Shown in pieces: positions 38,766 through 51,879 of a DNA stretch of 64,000 nt (positions are counted from its first letter, which is position 1; every line of letters begins with the position of its first letter). A program made the translations under genes and the position numbers. Origin of the DNA: Liolophura sinensis (taxonomy: Eukaryota > Mollusca > Polyplacophora > Chitonida > Chitonidae); the NCBI RefSeq assembly GCF_032854445.1, contig NC_088295.1:27515385-27579384 (forward strand), given 5' to 3'. Below the pieces are notes generated by a model that did not search any database, was not told the DNA's origin, and saw nothing but the letters and a program-made list of their open reading frames with translations.

Positions 38766-39940
38766 ATTTGGAACAAACCACGCTTATGAAGAGTGACACA
38801 TAATGGTATAATAAAGGACCGCAGTGCTTAAAGTTTAACTTTTACCCTTTTTATCATTCTTATTGACAGATCTCTATCAATAAACACTGACAAAATCATT
38901 AAAAATCATTTTTAAGTTTTGACTACATTGCTACAAAATGAAGGTCTAGCAAGATGTACTTGCTGTCATTCCATCTATAGAAGAATAAGCCTTGCTATAT
39001 TTGAACGGTAAAACAAGGTTCGAGGCCAACTAAGTGAAATCCACACATGTTTAAAAGAAATAAAACATTTGAGAACACTGTGCTGAACTTCAATGCTTCT
39101 CAATATAGCTCAAGGGACTCTTCTCATGGAAAATCATGTGCATTTGCAGGAAAATCATGTGCATTTGCAAGAATCTCAGGTGCCTGAGCTTTTCCAGGAG
39201 GTTAAATGCATAACCAGAGCCTACAAGCTGTATTATGTAGCATTTTCTGTGACTTTCATATCAAAAGGAAAGCATTAAATGGATGAGTTCAATTTAAATG
39301 AGTTTTTTTCTTGACAGCAACAAAAGAAATTCTAACCAACGAAAGGGCATGTTCTCGTAACCAAATACATGCATATCAAACAGGAATAGAAAATCAGTCC
39401 TGGGCTTTTGGAACAAATTTGTTACTTTGCTCATATCTTCAGTGCCACTGCCAATTACCCAATCCCATCGCAAAGGAAGGCATTACACTCTAGGAGACAC
39501 ATCTACCTCATAAAAGAGAACTGCAGAATTGAAAATACAAATTTATGCAATAATATAAAAAAATGCCTTTTCTCTTCACTTTCAAGGCATGACAATGCCA
39601 AAAAGACAAACTCTGTTTCACTAAGTCTGCAGTGGTCTTCAGTAACTTGTAAATGGTAAACATGAGCCTTAAACTTATTCTTTCAGACAGCAAGCCTCTG
39701 CCGTGTTTTCTTCAGTCCAGTGTAACAGACATTTATCATCACTGATGGATTTGAACATGCTTCAGTTATCAAGAAGGACCTGCTCTCTTCAGTCCACGAA
39801 AGGAAATGCAGGGCTCAACTCAGAAATCTCCTTTGGCCTACAACTTTTTTCCAGTCAAAAATCTTTAGCAGGCCAAATAGGAGAGGACCTGCAATTTTGA
39901 ATCATGGCCTGCAAATTTAGCAGACTGTAGTTCCATTAAA

Positions 39941-39997
39941 TTAAACGTTGAGGCCTATTTTACACAAATTCTGATATTTGCCTGCCTCAACGTTTAA
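39941..39997. repeat. Short element with 14-bp perfect inverted repeats
   Basis: TTAAACGTTGAGGC (39941-39954) is answered by GCCTCAACGTTTAA (39984-39997), with a 29-nt loop. The left side with its flank recurs at about 49424-49462. Confidence 0.75.
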
Positions 39998-41177
39998 GCA
40001 CTGAATTCCAAAATCCAGTCGATCCAGTCTGAAAATCACTTTGCAGAACGAAGTGGGCCTTTGCACTCGATAAGAATAACTTTTTCAACACCCGTAACTG
40101 CAATGAAGGCAAAATGGGTGCCGTTTTAGCCATGCCTGTGAGGTGCATTTGGCTCTCATGTGTTCTTACTGACTGGAATATACCTGGGAAGTTGCATGTG
40201 CAGGCAAGCAGAAAGGTAAGAGCCAATGCTTACACCTTTTGGACCACAGCCATTGTTTAGAAAGGACTTATTGGACATGGCATGAATCTGTGTAGTTTAC
40301 CATTTGTTGCCCCTAAGGCTACGATACCCTCCAGCCCAGTATACAGAGGAGTTGCATTAGCCATGTGGGGCTACATACAGCCAGGCTTCTTACAATAGGC
40401 CCTATCTGCTGCAAGTTCTAGTCACCATATCCAGACTACTTTTTCACAAAATTTAGTGAGCTGATTGGACATTCATCTGTAACAGCTGTAGCGTTTCCCT
40501 ATTTCAACACATCATCAACTGTTGCATTTGGTCTTCTTCAATGTGGGTTATGTTGTTCTGGGCCGTTGAACAGTTATCACAATTAACTGTTCCTATAGAT
40601 AATTGACACTTGAAGGGGTTGAAAATAATATATATTCTAACAAATAGTTCGAAACATTTTACAAAGAATTTTACATTACAGAATATTACCACAAAAGTAT
40701 ATTTAGGCTCAGTCTGTCAGTGTGGCAGGAGGTGTCAACGGTACAAGGAACCAAGTGGTTAAGGTTCGATGTGACCTGATATCCTCTTGGCTCCCCCCCC
40801 CTTTTCATAGCTTGGAAAGACTTAGCCGATGACGCTTAGGCTATCCTACTCTAAAATTAGTCCGTAGCACACACAGTGAACACACAGCCCTCAAGCATTT
40901 CATCAAATTTCACTCATCTAGTCTGAACAAAAATTAGTTAACCGCAAACATATCTTTCTTCAACAATGTCAATGTCAAAACATCTGCAAAATACGACATT
41001 ATTGCGTATACTTCCTGATATTGTTGTTGTTGTTTGCAGCCACAGTATGTTCCACTTTCACCATATTTTTTTCAACCCCACAAGAACAGCATACGTGATC
41101 TTAATTCCCCACTTACCATCTCTACCTGTCCCCATGAGCTCGTCTAGCATAGCTCGCATCTGCTCTTGGGCCGACAT

Positions 41178-44100
41178 TTTGAGAAAATATCGGATATTAG
41201 AACAACTTAGATAAAGAAATCCTCGTCAGGATTTCCACACCTCAGAATTTTCAGCCCGTGGCAGCGAAGTTGTCTGCCCCGAATCTGTTAGTGGCGCCAT
41301 CTATCCTTCAATATTGCTTGTTTCCCTTTGCACAGGAGACAAGCCGGTACCAAGGCCTGACTTAGCTCGGGACAAAATTGTCTCTCGAATGCCAAATCAC
41401 TAATGTATATTTAAAAACCTGTAAATGTCTCAGTTCACTTTTTACATTAGGTAACCTATCATAAAGAAAGATTTTTTGAAAGCTGTTTTAAAATAGATGT
41501 GAAGATCGCTGATATCCAGGATATTTTTTACACTTTTTTTTTTAATTGAAACGATTCTTTGATTCATAAGGCTGCATAATTTTGGTCTCTATAATATTGC
41601 TATTAAACTGTATAGTATGTTATGCTTGAATATTTTTAACGAGTTTCTTATTTCATTGTATAGTTTGATAATAATCACCTCCTGCTAGGCCCTATAGGTC
41701 TACCCGTCAGTCCGTACAGTAGCCCCTATACGGTATAGGCCTACTTAGCCTACATCAATCTGTCGCGAAACAGATTCCCGAACTTTCCCCCGGTTCATCG
41801 TATTGGCCTATTGCTTTGGGACTTGGGAGGCCTACATGTTTTCACCTTGACAAGATACATAGATCAATAACGAGCGAAGTCTTCCGTTTGCAACCAAATG
41901 TTATGACTGCTTTAGCCTTTTGTATGGCTATCGGGCTTAGCTATTAAATATGCGAACGTCTGAAACCATCAACGTAACTTTCTTCATTTAAGGACTATAT
42001 ATTGCTCATAGCTACGACGCATGATCGATGTTAAACTTTACCCTTTTGACTGTGTGGTATATACCATTTTGTCTTGTTTTTCTCGGCTAACCTGATAAAA
42101 TACTTGTAAACATGTTTGAAGCCCGCATGGAATCTATATCACACACATCTTAACCTTCAAAATGTTCCGCACACGCACGTTTGATAAGTGTTGGAACTTT
42201 TCGTGAACTGCGTGTATCTAAACAAGCGACATCAAACAGGGACCCGAAACAGGCCTATATATTTTAATGAAGATAAGAATTTGAACACGCCTTTAGATAT
42301 ATACAGTTTGCATGCATGTATATAAAGTTTTCCTAATATAGTCGAGGAGCACCAAATATATCACTATTTCGGCTGTGGGTAAAGTCAGAAAGCTTAACTT
42401 GGGCAGAGGGCGGTACAGGTACGTCATACGTGGTTTTCCCGGGCATGCATGCTGGCAAACAGACTTCGTTTCCTCCATCACATATATGCATGCATGATCG
42501 CCAATGCATATACAAGTGAGATATTCACGAGAACGTCGACATGCATTCAGGACAGCAGATTTTAGACACATATATAAGGTTGCAGGAGGTAGGCTAATGG
42601 TTGTGGAGATCTAATGGAAGACACAAGCGATTCAGGATCTACCTCTACAGGACTGTATGTATGACCAGGCATTGCTCCAAACCGGAAATAGTATATAGGC
42701 ATGACATATAAGTGCATGGATGACTTTTTTTCTGGTAAATAGGTAAAGACATCGCTAACTTTAACCTTGATAGAATTTTTTGAAGAGTTTTCTTAAAGAA
42801 CAAAAAAGGATCACATTTTTAACATTTCAATTTTATTAAACAATGATGAATATACGAGGCCATGACGCAACAAACAAGAAAGACATGCCCTTCTATATAC
42901 TTCTTTTAATAGCGGATTGTTCTCGTCTGATGGAAAAAAAGATATCCAAATGAATATTTTTATTACGTTATACGATGCGGTAAATGGCATCGTCTATTAA
43001 AATGGACGTCTGTCTTAATCCCAAATCTGAGGTAATAATATACATCATGTTTGGAATAAACTAAGATTGTCACAGAGAACACTATACAGTAAAATTGTTC
43101 AAATTAATGCAATAATTTATTTATTCACACATGCAGACAACCAAGCGAGATCTTCGTGTATTTATTATGTAACTTAACAAAGGAATCCTCATCAATGAAT
43201 CGTCAAGACAACAAGAGAAACATTGTACAACTGCATCGTGTACACCAGACTTAGTTCCTGTTCTTATACATTCTGAATACAGATACAATTGGTCAACAAG
43301 GTTGATCAATATACATAGTCCACATACACAACTTATTCGTTATTCTCTAAGCAACATAAACACAATACATAAAGAATACTGATGTTGTGTCAGATACTAT
43401 ACAACAGCACGTGGATTTTCGTCCTTTTTTGGGGTGGGAATTTTGTCTAATCTCCATGCATTATGAGAAAGTACGCATTTTTGCTGTATGCTACACTGTT
43501 CATCGAAAAAACTTCTATACAGTGATACGTTCAATGACATCGTAAACCCAATCCTCGATGGTTGTGTGACTTGACTAGAATGGGGTGTCCATCATGCACA
43601 CTCGAAGATCGTCAGGCTATATGAGGTCTCCACCAAGCAGTCGAAGGTCTATAACCCTGGTTAACAGACAAGAATATTCATTTGGGCGCTCCAATCCATA
43701 ATGGATAAATCTGCACGGATGATATTGTTTTTAGCCATCAGGTCATGTGGTCAGTGGTCCAGCAAATTTCTTCTACACTCTAAGAGCAAGTGCATAGAAA
43801 ATCTGGCACGGTGTCGTCGATTTGCATGCACAGCCTTACAGTCTTCGTGCTACTCGATGTTTTCGCCACGCAGACATTGGCTTCAACTCTTGTTCATGTA
43901 ATGAAATCTCAAAATTTGGAATTTCAGAGATCATATTTCGTAAGCTATATGAATCAAAATCTTCTGTCAGCGTTTTGTCTCAGGTTTGATTTCCACACTT
44001 CTCCGTATCGTCAAAATCTGCAAAAGAAATAAATAATCGAAATATATACTGTAAATAATATATGTGTTGATACATATCTTGTAAACAAAAACTTTTTTTG

Positions 44101-45290
44101 CAGATCTGCTCCATAAGCTGTCTTCGAAACGTGTCTACATCATGTTCCTTTGTCGTAGAACACAGCCATGCAGATATTGTGTATATATACAGAAATTTTA
44201 TTCAGTGCAACCTTTATCACTGACTGTATATGCGTATATGCGCAAGTAAATGCACCTGTTGACAACTGTATTTCTTGAGAGAACCGGAATTACACCCCAC
44301 ATACATGCATATACGTTAAACGCACGTGCACAGGAGGTGCGTGGTGACGCAAATAGAGATAAGCTTGAGTGTTACTTTCCTGATTGTGCAAATTTCAGCG
44401 AAGCCGTGTAATGCACTTGCTCAACTTTTATGTATGACAAACTTCTGCCTGTTTGTTTATTGGTCCCTTATATCGTTACACGGTGTGGGGTAGGGGATGA
44501 CTGTAAACAGTATACATATAGTTTCCACTCAGCCCGCCAGTATCCAACACGAAAGCCCACCACGAAAAAAGTCTACCGTCTTAAAGGTTCATAGGATGCC
44601 ATATTGGATTGACATTTAATTGACTTTACAATGACAAGTAATAGATAAAATTCGACTATTAGGACAATTCCTCTATTTTCAACAGCATTCCGTCTGTTTT
44701 GGAAGGCGTAGATTTTGACAGTTTCGTGGCAATTTTTTTTTCGAAACACATCGTCAAACTGAATTGAAAATCGATGCGTGGTTTCACTATGACAGGTTTC
44801 AAATCATATTCGCCTTCTGTGTTGTTTTATTCAGTTTTGACCAACTGAAGGTTGATATTTGGCATGTTTTTTGAAAGCCTAGATATATAGTACGCCATGG
44901 GCCGACGGTGCAGAATGTTTATCAGTCTTAAAATCTGAGTGTACTGGGCCCAGTTTCACATAGCGGCGTATACGACACTTTTTTTATCGTACATTTGTCG
45001 TACAATATATTGTACGTCACTATTACCGTGCCATTTTCCTATATGTGCGACCATCATACATGTACGACATCTTTGTGAACTGGGCACTGAATACCTTCGC
45101 ATTCAACATATGGACTGAAATTACCGCACCAAAACAGGTATACCTGACAAAATTGAAATAAAGCTTCAATTACCTAGCATGCAGTGAGAGCTAAATGGAT
45201 TGGGACATGAATTCTTAGGTCGAAAGCCGCATGACAGTATCCTCAAAAGGACGCCCAAGGTCGCTTTTACAGCTTTGTGGCAGATTATAT
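41178..45290. other. Intergenic DNA upstream of the LUC7-like gene
   Basis: The first bases are presumably the LUC7-like promoter and 5' UTR. No further gene recognised; the short ORFs lack splice support. The interval includes the MITE at 44944-45089. Confidence 0.5.
44944..45089. mobile_element. MITE-like element with terminal inverted repeats
   Basis: The ends CTGGGCCCAGTTTCACA and TTGTGAACTGGGCAC are inverted copies. The interior is made of GTACGACA-type words and an 18-bp perfect palindrome CGTACAATATATTGTACG at 44999-45016. No coding capacity. Such GGGCCCAGTTTCA elements are common in marine invertebrate genomes. Confidence 0.82.
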
Positions 45291-45296
45291 AACAAT

Positions 45297-45480
45297 GTGG
45301 CCGCTTCGGTGGCCCAGTGGTTAGCGTGCAGGTCAGTATAATGTCATCGTGTGGGGTGTCATGTCTGGTGTCTTCGGCATGATGCTTCAGAGGCAGCAGC
45401 CCTTTGGCGGCATGGACTCGCCCAGTCACAAGAAACCACAGTATATGTTAACACACCTAATGTATTCTCCTCGTCATTCA
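45297..45480 (+). mobile_element. Second tRNA-derived SINE family (truncated)
   Basis: The head ggccgcttcggtggcccagtggttagcg is A-box-like and unlike the 23180 family. It is followed by gtcatgtctggtgtcttcgg, catgatgcttcag and ggcggcatggactcgccc. The B box and 3' tail appear damaged. Confidence 0.7.
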
Positions 45481-45887
45481 TTCTCTGGTGAGAACAAAAG
45501 TTCCAGACCGCACACAGTTGAAATACAACGATGCGTAGCATTAAGACAGTTCCTTGTTGTTCTTCATATGCGTATGTGTATATGCGTACACATGCTATTA
45601 TAAACTCAACTTGCACAAATATATAAGAGATAAATAAAGTTTTGGGTCAAAAAATCCTCATGTCCACAACTGAATTCTTTGAGTGTCTGTGCACTCGAAA
45701 TTCATCAGACCGAGTCTCACTGGACATTGGAATTTTACAATTATGCAGAACTTAGCATAAATTAGGAAATTATATACAGCTACATAAGAAGACATAATTT
45801 AGGTGTCGTGTACAGATCCTGTTTAAAATTACTGTACAACCTTCATCATGTAGAATGTAATGTTTTTTTTATGTTATGTATACAGAC

Positions 45888-45985
45888 CTTGTTTCCGTCA
45901 ATGGGTTGTCCAGATGGTGGGCTTTCCGTGAACACCTTCCGGATTATCCTTGCTGAGTTCGGGGTATTAATGGGCAACTTCCGAC
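45888..45985 (-). CDS. Candidate second exon of the same unidentified gene
   Basis: An open stretch with a gcctcag acceptor (phase 1) and an AAG/GTCTGT donor (phase 0) reads RKLPINTPNSARIIRKVF then TESPPSGQPIDGNK. The opposite strand is also open over this stretch but has no donor. No family recognised and no third exon found. Confidence 0.38.
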
Positions 45986-46950
45986 CTGAGGCTGTTAACA
46001 GAATTATATATACAACCGTAACGTTATACACTGATAAAAGCTGATGAGATGTATGTATATACATATATGCATCATGCTAAATGCGAAACAATTTGTTTTT
46101 AGAATATATTACAGTATATACATATAACAATATTTTCGCCTTTTATGGTATGATACCTTTGTTTACAGTGTATGTTGATCCTCTTGTATACTTTGACATG
46201 CTTTCATGACAAAGAGAATCGAAAACAAAGGGTTTACATATCGAAATAAAGATAATTGCACGTCGTGCTTTTGAAAGCAGCTGTCGCTCTGTGGTATTCC
46301 GTTAGGAGCTAGGATGGTTAGGTATGGCATGCAATTACATGGGAGAGAAAGTGCAATTGTCTCCTACTCCCAAATAAAACATTGGAGTCACACCGCAAAC
46401 ATTTCTGACATTTAGTGATATATAAGTGAACTGTTTAGACAAATTCCTTCTATTCACGTCTTTTTCAAATCGCTTTTTAAGCGTCAATGCCAATACGACA
46501 AAACAATTTTGATCAGCTAAAAATAACACGCTAATTATCTATTCTAGAATAGAACATCTTAAACACTGTTAATGGGCTTCTATTGTTTCTTAATAATTTA
46601 TATAGGCCTATACAGTATATTATCACTATCCCTGTGTAATATGTAAAACAGCAACAATTAACAGATATGCCTGCTTAAGTTGAACACATGATAAAAGGCG
46701 CAAGGATAAGGTCACACTGTGGTGTTGATGTTATCTTGCTATTGTTCTGTAGTTCGGATTGTCAGCTGCTGTTGAATCACAGTGAAAGAATTTTATCGTT
46801 GTAAATAGCGCAGATAGTTTTATCTGTTTTCGACTAGCCGCCTGCGGGGTTTATATGTGTGTGTATCAAATAACGCTGTTTGGTCAGTTCGATGGTGAAG
46901 TAACAAAGTCCACAACATCTCATCTGTGCCTTTCTATAGATAGCGAACGT

Positions 46951-47083
46951 GCGGATGGTCGTGGGTTTCGTCCGGGCTCTGCCCGGCTTCCTCCCACCAT
47001 AATGCTGGCCGCCGTCGTATCAGTGAAATATTTTTGAGTACGGCGTAAAACACCAATCAAATAAAATAAATAAATAAATAAAT
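46951..47083 (+). mobile_element. SINE 3' half
   Basis: gcccggcttcctcccaccat, then gctggccgccgtcgtatcag and gagtacggcgtaaaacaccaatcaa with an AAAT tail. Confidence 0.9.
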
Positions 47084-47607
47084 TCTACACATAGCGGAAT
47101 AGAGTTCCAATTTAAAGGTCTGTACCTACAAAGTATTATATACATAGAAATAATCGATACCCGCCACATACAACGGAAATGCACAGCAGGTACACAGACG
47201 TGAACTATTCACCCGTTCCCTTGTATTTAAAACTTAAAGACGTGAGACTGGTGTTTCATTTAGAACGTCCTATAGTATATTCAAGTTAAACAGCTTGTGA
47301 CAATTCATTATAATTATGCCAAATTTTTGCGACAATATTTCATCTTGTGTGTACAAAAGACGTATACATTTTAGCATCTCACAGAATGAGTTGATTACGT
47401 CCGCAATATTTAATTTATTTATATGTATTTTATTTATTAATTTATTCTCCCGATGATGAACGCTGTTCTCAAGAATTACCTTACATTAACTTGCAATTAT
47501 TACAGTGGAAGAAAGTTATTTGTAGACGATTCGAATCTTATATAATCATGTTTGTACATCGTATAGATTAAAAACCATCCACAATAAAACCACGAGGGGA
47601 GTGTTTG

Positions 47608-47625
47608 GCTGGGGGGGGGGGGGGG
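47608..47625. repeat. Poly(G) tract
   Basis: About 14 consecutive G; the true length may be misjudged in assembly. A poly(C) pair lies at about 48924-48951. Confidence 0.85.
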
Positions 47626-47732
47626 TATATAGGTAAATGAGTATTTAATCCACCGTCAGTACGTTAATTAGGTATAAAAATTAAATACATCCGGTAAAGT
47701 GATTATACATTATCCTTGAAATTGTTACTTAC

Positions 47733-47817
47733 AGGAATAGATATCCTCAGCATCCCCTTTGCGTTTCGGAATTGCCCTGGAGTAAAACAACTTCTCTTGG
47801 ATTTCCCCAGTTTTCAT
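47733..47817 (-). CDS. Candidate first exon of an unidentified gene
   Basis: ATG followed by 27 codons (MKTGEIQEKLFYSRAIPKRK onward, ending DAEDIYS) and a strong donor T/GTAAGTAAC in phase 1, with an in-frame stop upstream. Its phase matches the candidate exon at 45888-45985, to which it would join as ...IYS-C-RKLPINTPNS. I do not recognise the protein. Confidence 0.4.
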
Positions 47818-49247
47818 AGTTAAGCCGTGACGGTAGATCAGCTATTGTGTCTTGTAATTTCAGTATATATGGTGACAGCTATAACGATAATAGCTGAGGT
47901 TATCTTATGTGCACAGTTCCTAAGACGGACTAGAAATTGACAAAAACCCGCTATAGCTGTGTGAGTAATACAGATCCTGGTTGTTTCTTACGTCAAATTT
48001 TTCACATGTCCTTAGGCTGAGGTTGACATCAATCAGACTTAACGCTGATTGGACTCCGTATCCACCCCTGTACACGCCAGCTGAGTGTACAATACATATT
48101 TCACGAGACCTCAACGGGATAATGCGGACCGTGCCTGAGTGACACATCGACCACACTGGCCTACATGCACTCACCGTAACGGCCTTTCACGCGGAACAAA
48201 TTTATCTGACCTTTTGAAAATGAATTGGTTCCAGTGTGTAGGTGAAATATTTGAGGTGTGTCTCGAATTGGACTCAGTGAAATTTACTTCAGTTTATATG
48301 TATGTGATCTTTTTATAATAAGTATTAGGCCCTATATGTCCTCCAGGCAAAACATGACAAACATTTCTGGGAGGAGCTTTATATACATCTATCGGCCATA
48401 CAGTTTACCTTGCAGAGTGAATGCTTTTCATTCATCTGCTAGCCTCTATGCATGTACGGGTAACCCCACGTTTCTGTCATTATATCTGTAGCTTTTTGTG
48501 TTACTGGTATCCTACAACTATTAACCATAGCCCCTCTGTTGTATGTACGCGCCTGTGTATCAATATATATCTATGTATATATACCCTGAATAAATGCATT
48601 CCATTATATTTACCCCAACTTAAAAATGTTTATTTAATAGGCTAAACGTCATCGACAATTTGATCAATTTTAACAGTTGTTTTTATGGAAATCGTTGGCG
48701 TATATATAGTTTATCGTGGAGACATATTTTTGGAACGTCTAAATTATGTGAAAAGAAATGTATAAATAGATCACAGCCATGGGTAAATGCATAGGGGTCG
48801 TCTGAAAGATGAGAAGGCATGTTAGACTGAATGCTACTATACCGCCATTTACAGCGCGCAGAATTTTGTTTTGTTTACAATTCCTGACCATATATAGCGT
48901 TATGTACAACAAAGCTCACAAATGCCCCCCCCCCCAATCCCCCCCCCCCCTCACAAACACATTCGTGACCGACAAAATGAAAACTTCAGTGAATCACTCA
49001 CATTGGAACGTAAAAATTCAGTGATTTCAAAAGGTCTTTCGCCGCCATATACAGTCATACAAACCCTCGATCGCCTTCTCCAGAAGTCGACAGGCCGCTA
49101 AAGAAGAGGGTGCGTGCTCGAATCCAGAGTTAGTCGATATGTCTCCCGATTTTATACCAGATTAGCAGTAATGGTTTCCATATAAGTTTCGCTCGCTATG
49201 TAACTTACCTTAAATTAACCCAGTGCATTAGACCTTATTGTGGACGA

Positions 49248-49312
49248 GCGAAATATGGTTGAGTACCGCGTAAAACGCCAATCAAAGAAATACATCATCA
49301 AATAAATAGACC
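49248..49312 (+). mobile_element. SINE 3' fragment, possibly part of a longer relic from 49080
   Basis: gcgaaatatggttgagtaccgcgtaaaacgccaatcaaag gives the tail; a B-box-like gtgctcgaatccag occurs upstream near 49112-49130. Confidence 0.6.
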
Positions 49313-50578
49313 TTAATATGGATATTTTTGTTTTAATTGCCCGTTATATAAGGTAATTAATATTCATAAATAATCTGCTGAATATGTGATATCCCCATGC
49401 AATGTTGCATCTTGGGTAGGTTTAGTTCAATTAAATTAAATGTTGAGGTCTATTTTCTGCAGGATTTGGACAAGATTAACTGGTCAAGGTAATTAATGAT
49501 ATACTTCAAGTCTTCTGAACTTGAAATGTATCATCCTTTAGATGCAATTCCACCTCTAAATCAAAATAAAATGTCCTCAACACGCTCTTATTTAAACTCC
49601 TCTGAATGAGGTAATAGAATTGCCTGTTTATAAAGCTTGATTGGTGGAGTAGATTTTAGTAACAGTGTACGTTAACATAAGAGGAGAAAGACCGATCGAA
49701 GGACCGGGAAATGTTGTATCGCTTCCACCAAAATTATATGCTGGCTATGGAATAATCAGTCATGCCGAATGTTCCCTTTCCAGCATCTTAATTTTTGTTT
49801 GGTTGTGTTTTCCTAGACATCAACGACTTGTCTTTGTGCTTGGATTCTGACCTGTGTGTCAACAGGCGATAAATGGGGATATACACATACTGTATACGGC
49901 GGCCTGTATAGACCCATACACACATAGACTTCTATATGGTCATCCAGTCGTCAGTGTGTTGTGTGCAGTACCGCGAGGTCAATCCCAAGGTCAAAACCCG
50001 AGTCCGGTCATACATAACATCCTGGACTGTCCAGAGGTTGTCCCTAGGCTGCAGGGGTCAGTTGTTCCAAAGTGTCTTATAGTCCATTTCTTAAATAGAG
50101 ACTCGCCTATATTCAGCTATCTATAAAATCAATCATACTCGCTACCAAACTTGCCATTGGCCAGTGTCACGTAACAACCAAAGCTCTACACATTGTTACG
50201 TTGGACGTTCATGTTATTACAAATAAATTGCAGTTAGAATATTTTTTCTAATTCATAATGTTAAACTCTGTTGGCTTAGTTTCAACACCAAGAATGCATT
50301 GCCTCGTGTGACGTCATAATTATTCAAGAACAAGTTGCATGCTGGACAAGTGGAGAGTAATTTGTGTTACAATGGCAGCACCAACAAGACGTTAGAAGAA
50401 GTTAGAACTCCATGCAATAGCACAGTCTACACTACTTTCTCTGAGAATAACTAGATCGCTTTAATTTCCTAATATCTATCTCTAAACTATACTGCCATGA
50501 GATCATATACTACAAGAGATAAAGTAAAATTCATTTATTAAGGTTATATTATATTCAAACGTGCGAAAGATTTCAAAT

Positions 50579-50624
50579 ATGGCAGTGTCAGAAACAGTTT
50601 ACAGGGAAGTCGACAGCAGTTCAG
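50579..50624 (+). CDS. Candidate first exon of an unidentified plus-strand gene
   Basis: ATG GCA GTG TCA ... reads MAVSETVYREVDSSS and ends at TCAG/GTAACT in phase 1. A CRE palindrome TGACGTCA lies upstream at 50309-50316 and an ATTGG box near 50155, so the region could be a promoter. No following exon was recognised. Confidence 0.3.
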
Positions 50625-51879
50625 GTAACTTGTGGCACCCTGCTTCACACAGGGAGGACTCTGCCCAATACCCAGCACGCCAACGGTTTATTAATAATTA
50701 TGACGTCACCCGAGGCAACTGGTTCTTGCCGTCGAAAGCGAACTTATGGACTTTAATATTATGAATCAGAAAATGTGCTCTGACTGCAAGAATATGAACT
50801 TCAAACTTATCCATGTGTACAGCTTGTGTTGTTACGTGTCACTGGCTGAAGGCAATTTTGGTAACGAGTAGGACTGCTTTTACAGACAACTGAATGTATA
50901 TAGGCGATTCTCTAAAAGAATAGACAAAAGGAGATTAACCACTCGTTTTGAATTGTATACATTCTTGACCATGTTAAGAGGTGGAAACAAAGTGCCATAC
51001 ACTGTTTCAAAGATCAAAAACACGATGTCACTTTTTCTGTCCATGAAATAAACATGCACGTGTTTTCAGTGAGTTATAGAAGGTTGAAGTTTCCATTTTC
51101 AGGCGTTTCTCAGAGTCGACAAGTCTAAAATGGTTAAAGCGGACAGGGTCTAATCCTAAAATGGTCCCCCCAATAAGGGCTGCACCACCCTGGAACCCAC
51201 AAAGCAGTCTTACACAAAACTTTAAATTTAAAAGCTGGTACTTAACAAAACCAAACTGGCAGTGATGATGGATATATGACTGATGAACAGATAGCATCTT
51301 TCTCTTTCATGTTCCACATGAAACATTATAAAAAACGAAAAAACAAAAGAACGAGCTATATAAAAAGAAAAAGAATTTTAGCTGAAATAAGATTACTTCT
51401 TGATATCTAGAACTTGGAATTTATTCGAATATGTCTTATTGTTGAATGTCTACAAATCCAAGCTCTCCGTAAGATATATGCAGATGAGAGATAAATGGGC
51501 TACCACTTGTATGGTTCCACGGATGTGGTTTGCTCACAAGGAAATTCAAAAGAAAAATATCTAAACCGGAATACAGAAGAGAAAGAAAACAAGGTCTAGA
51601 GGTAAGCGGAAAAATACCAACATGTTCTGATAAGTAACACAGTACAGTAAGATTAAAGACCCAATATAGTTAGATAAAGTAATTCTGATTTGAAGTTACA
51701 AGTTTAGTTACAGTTGAACTTGTAACTAAACTAATTAAAGGCCTCTAATGTTAATATTTCAGTTCTGTGTTCCTGGTGAAAAAACTTTTAATCAGGAATA
51801 AAACCACCATCACTTCTTAAAGAAGAGCCCGATGTATCTGAGAAAACCCAATGTCTTAGCTGATGTATATTGCGACAAG

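Larger units (their letters stand above)
33723..41177 (-). pseudogene. LUC7-like splicing factor gene (LUC7L/LUC7L2 type) with several frame breaks
   Basis: LUC7-like proteins are U1 snRNP-associated factors in 5' splice-site selection: two zinc fingers, a coiled coil and a C-terminal RS domain. Here exon 1 gives MSAQEQMRAMLDELMGTGRD; later exons give RVCKSFLLSCCPHDIL, RMDLGEC, KIHDLALRADYD, AMEHLQSFIVECDRK, AEGNVEESLKLM, RVCEVCSAYLGIHDNDRRL and long RS repeats. Exons: 41117-41177, 37060-37154, 36577-36674, 36200-36310, 35867-36011, 35532-35709, 35167-35346, 34808-34942, 34333-34488 and probably 33723-33755. All splice sites fit the family phases, but the frame is broken by one base in exons 3 (36652-36654, one base short), 5 (35969-35972, one extra), 6 (35581-35583, one extra), 7 (35343-35346, one extra) and perhaps 10. 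Without the breaks it would be about 396 aa, normal for the family. Decaying paralogue or assembly error; not decidable here. Confidence 0.88.
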
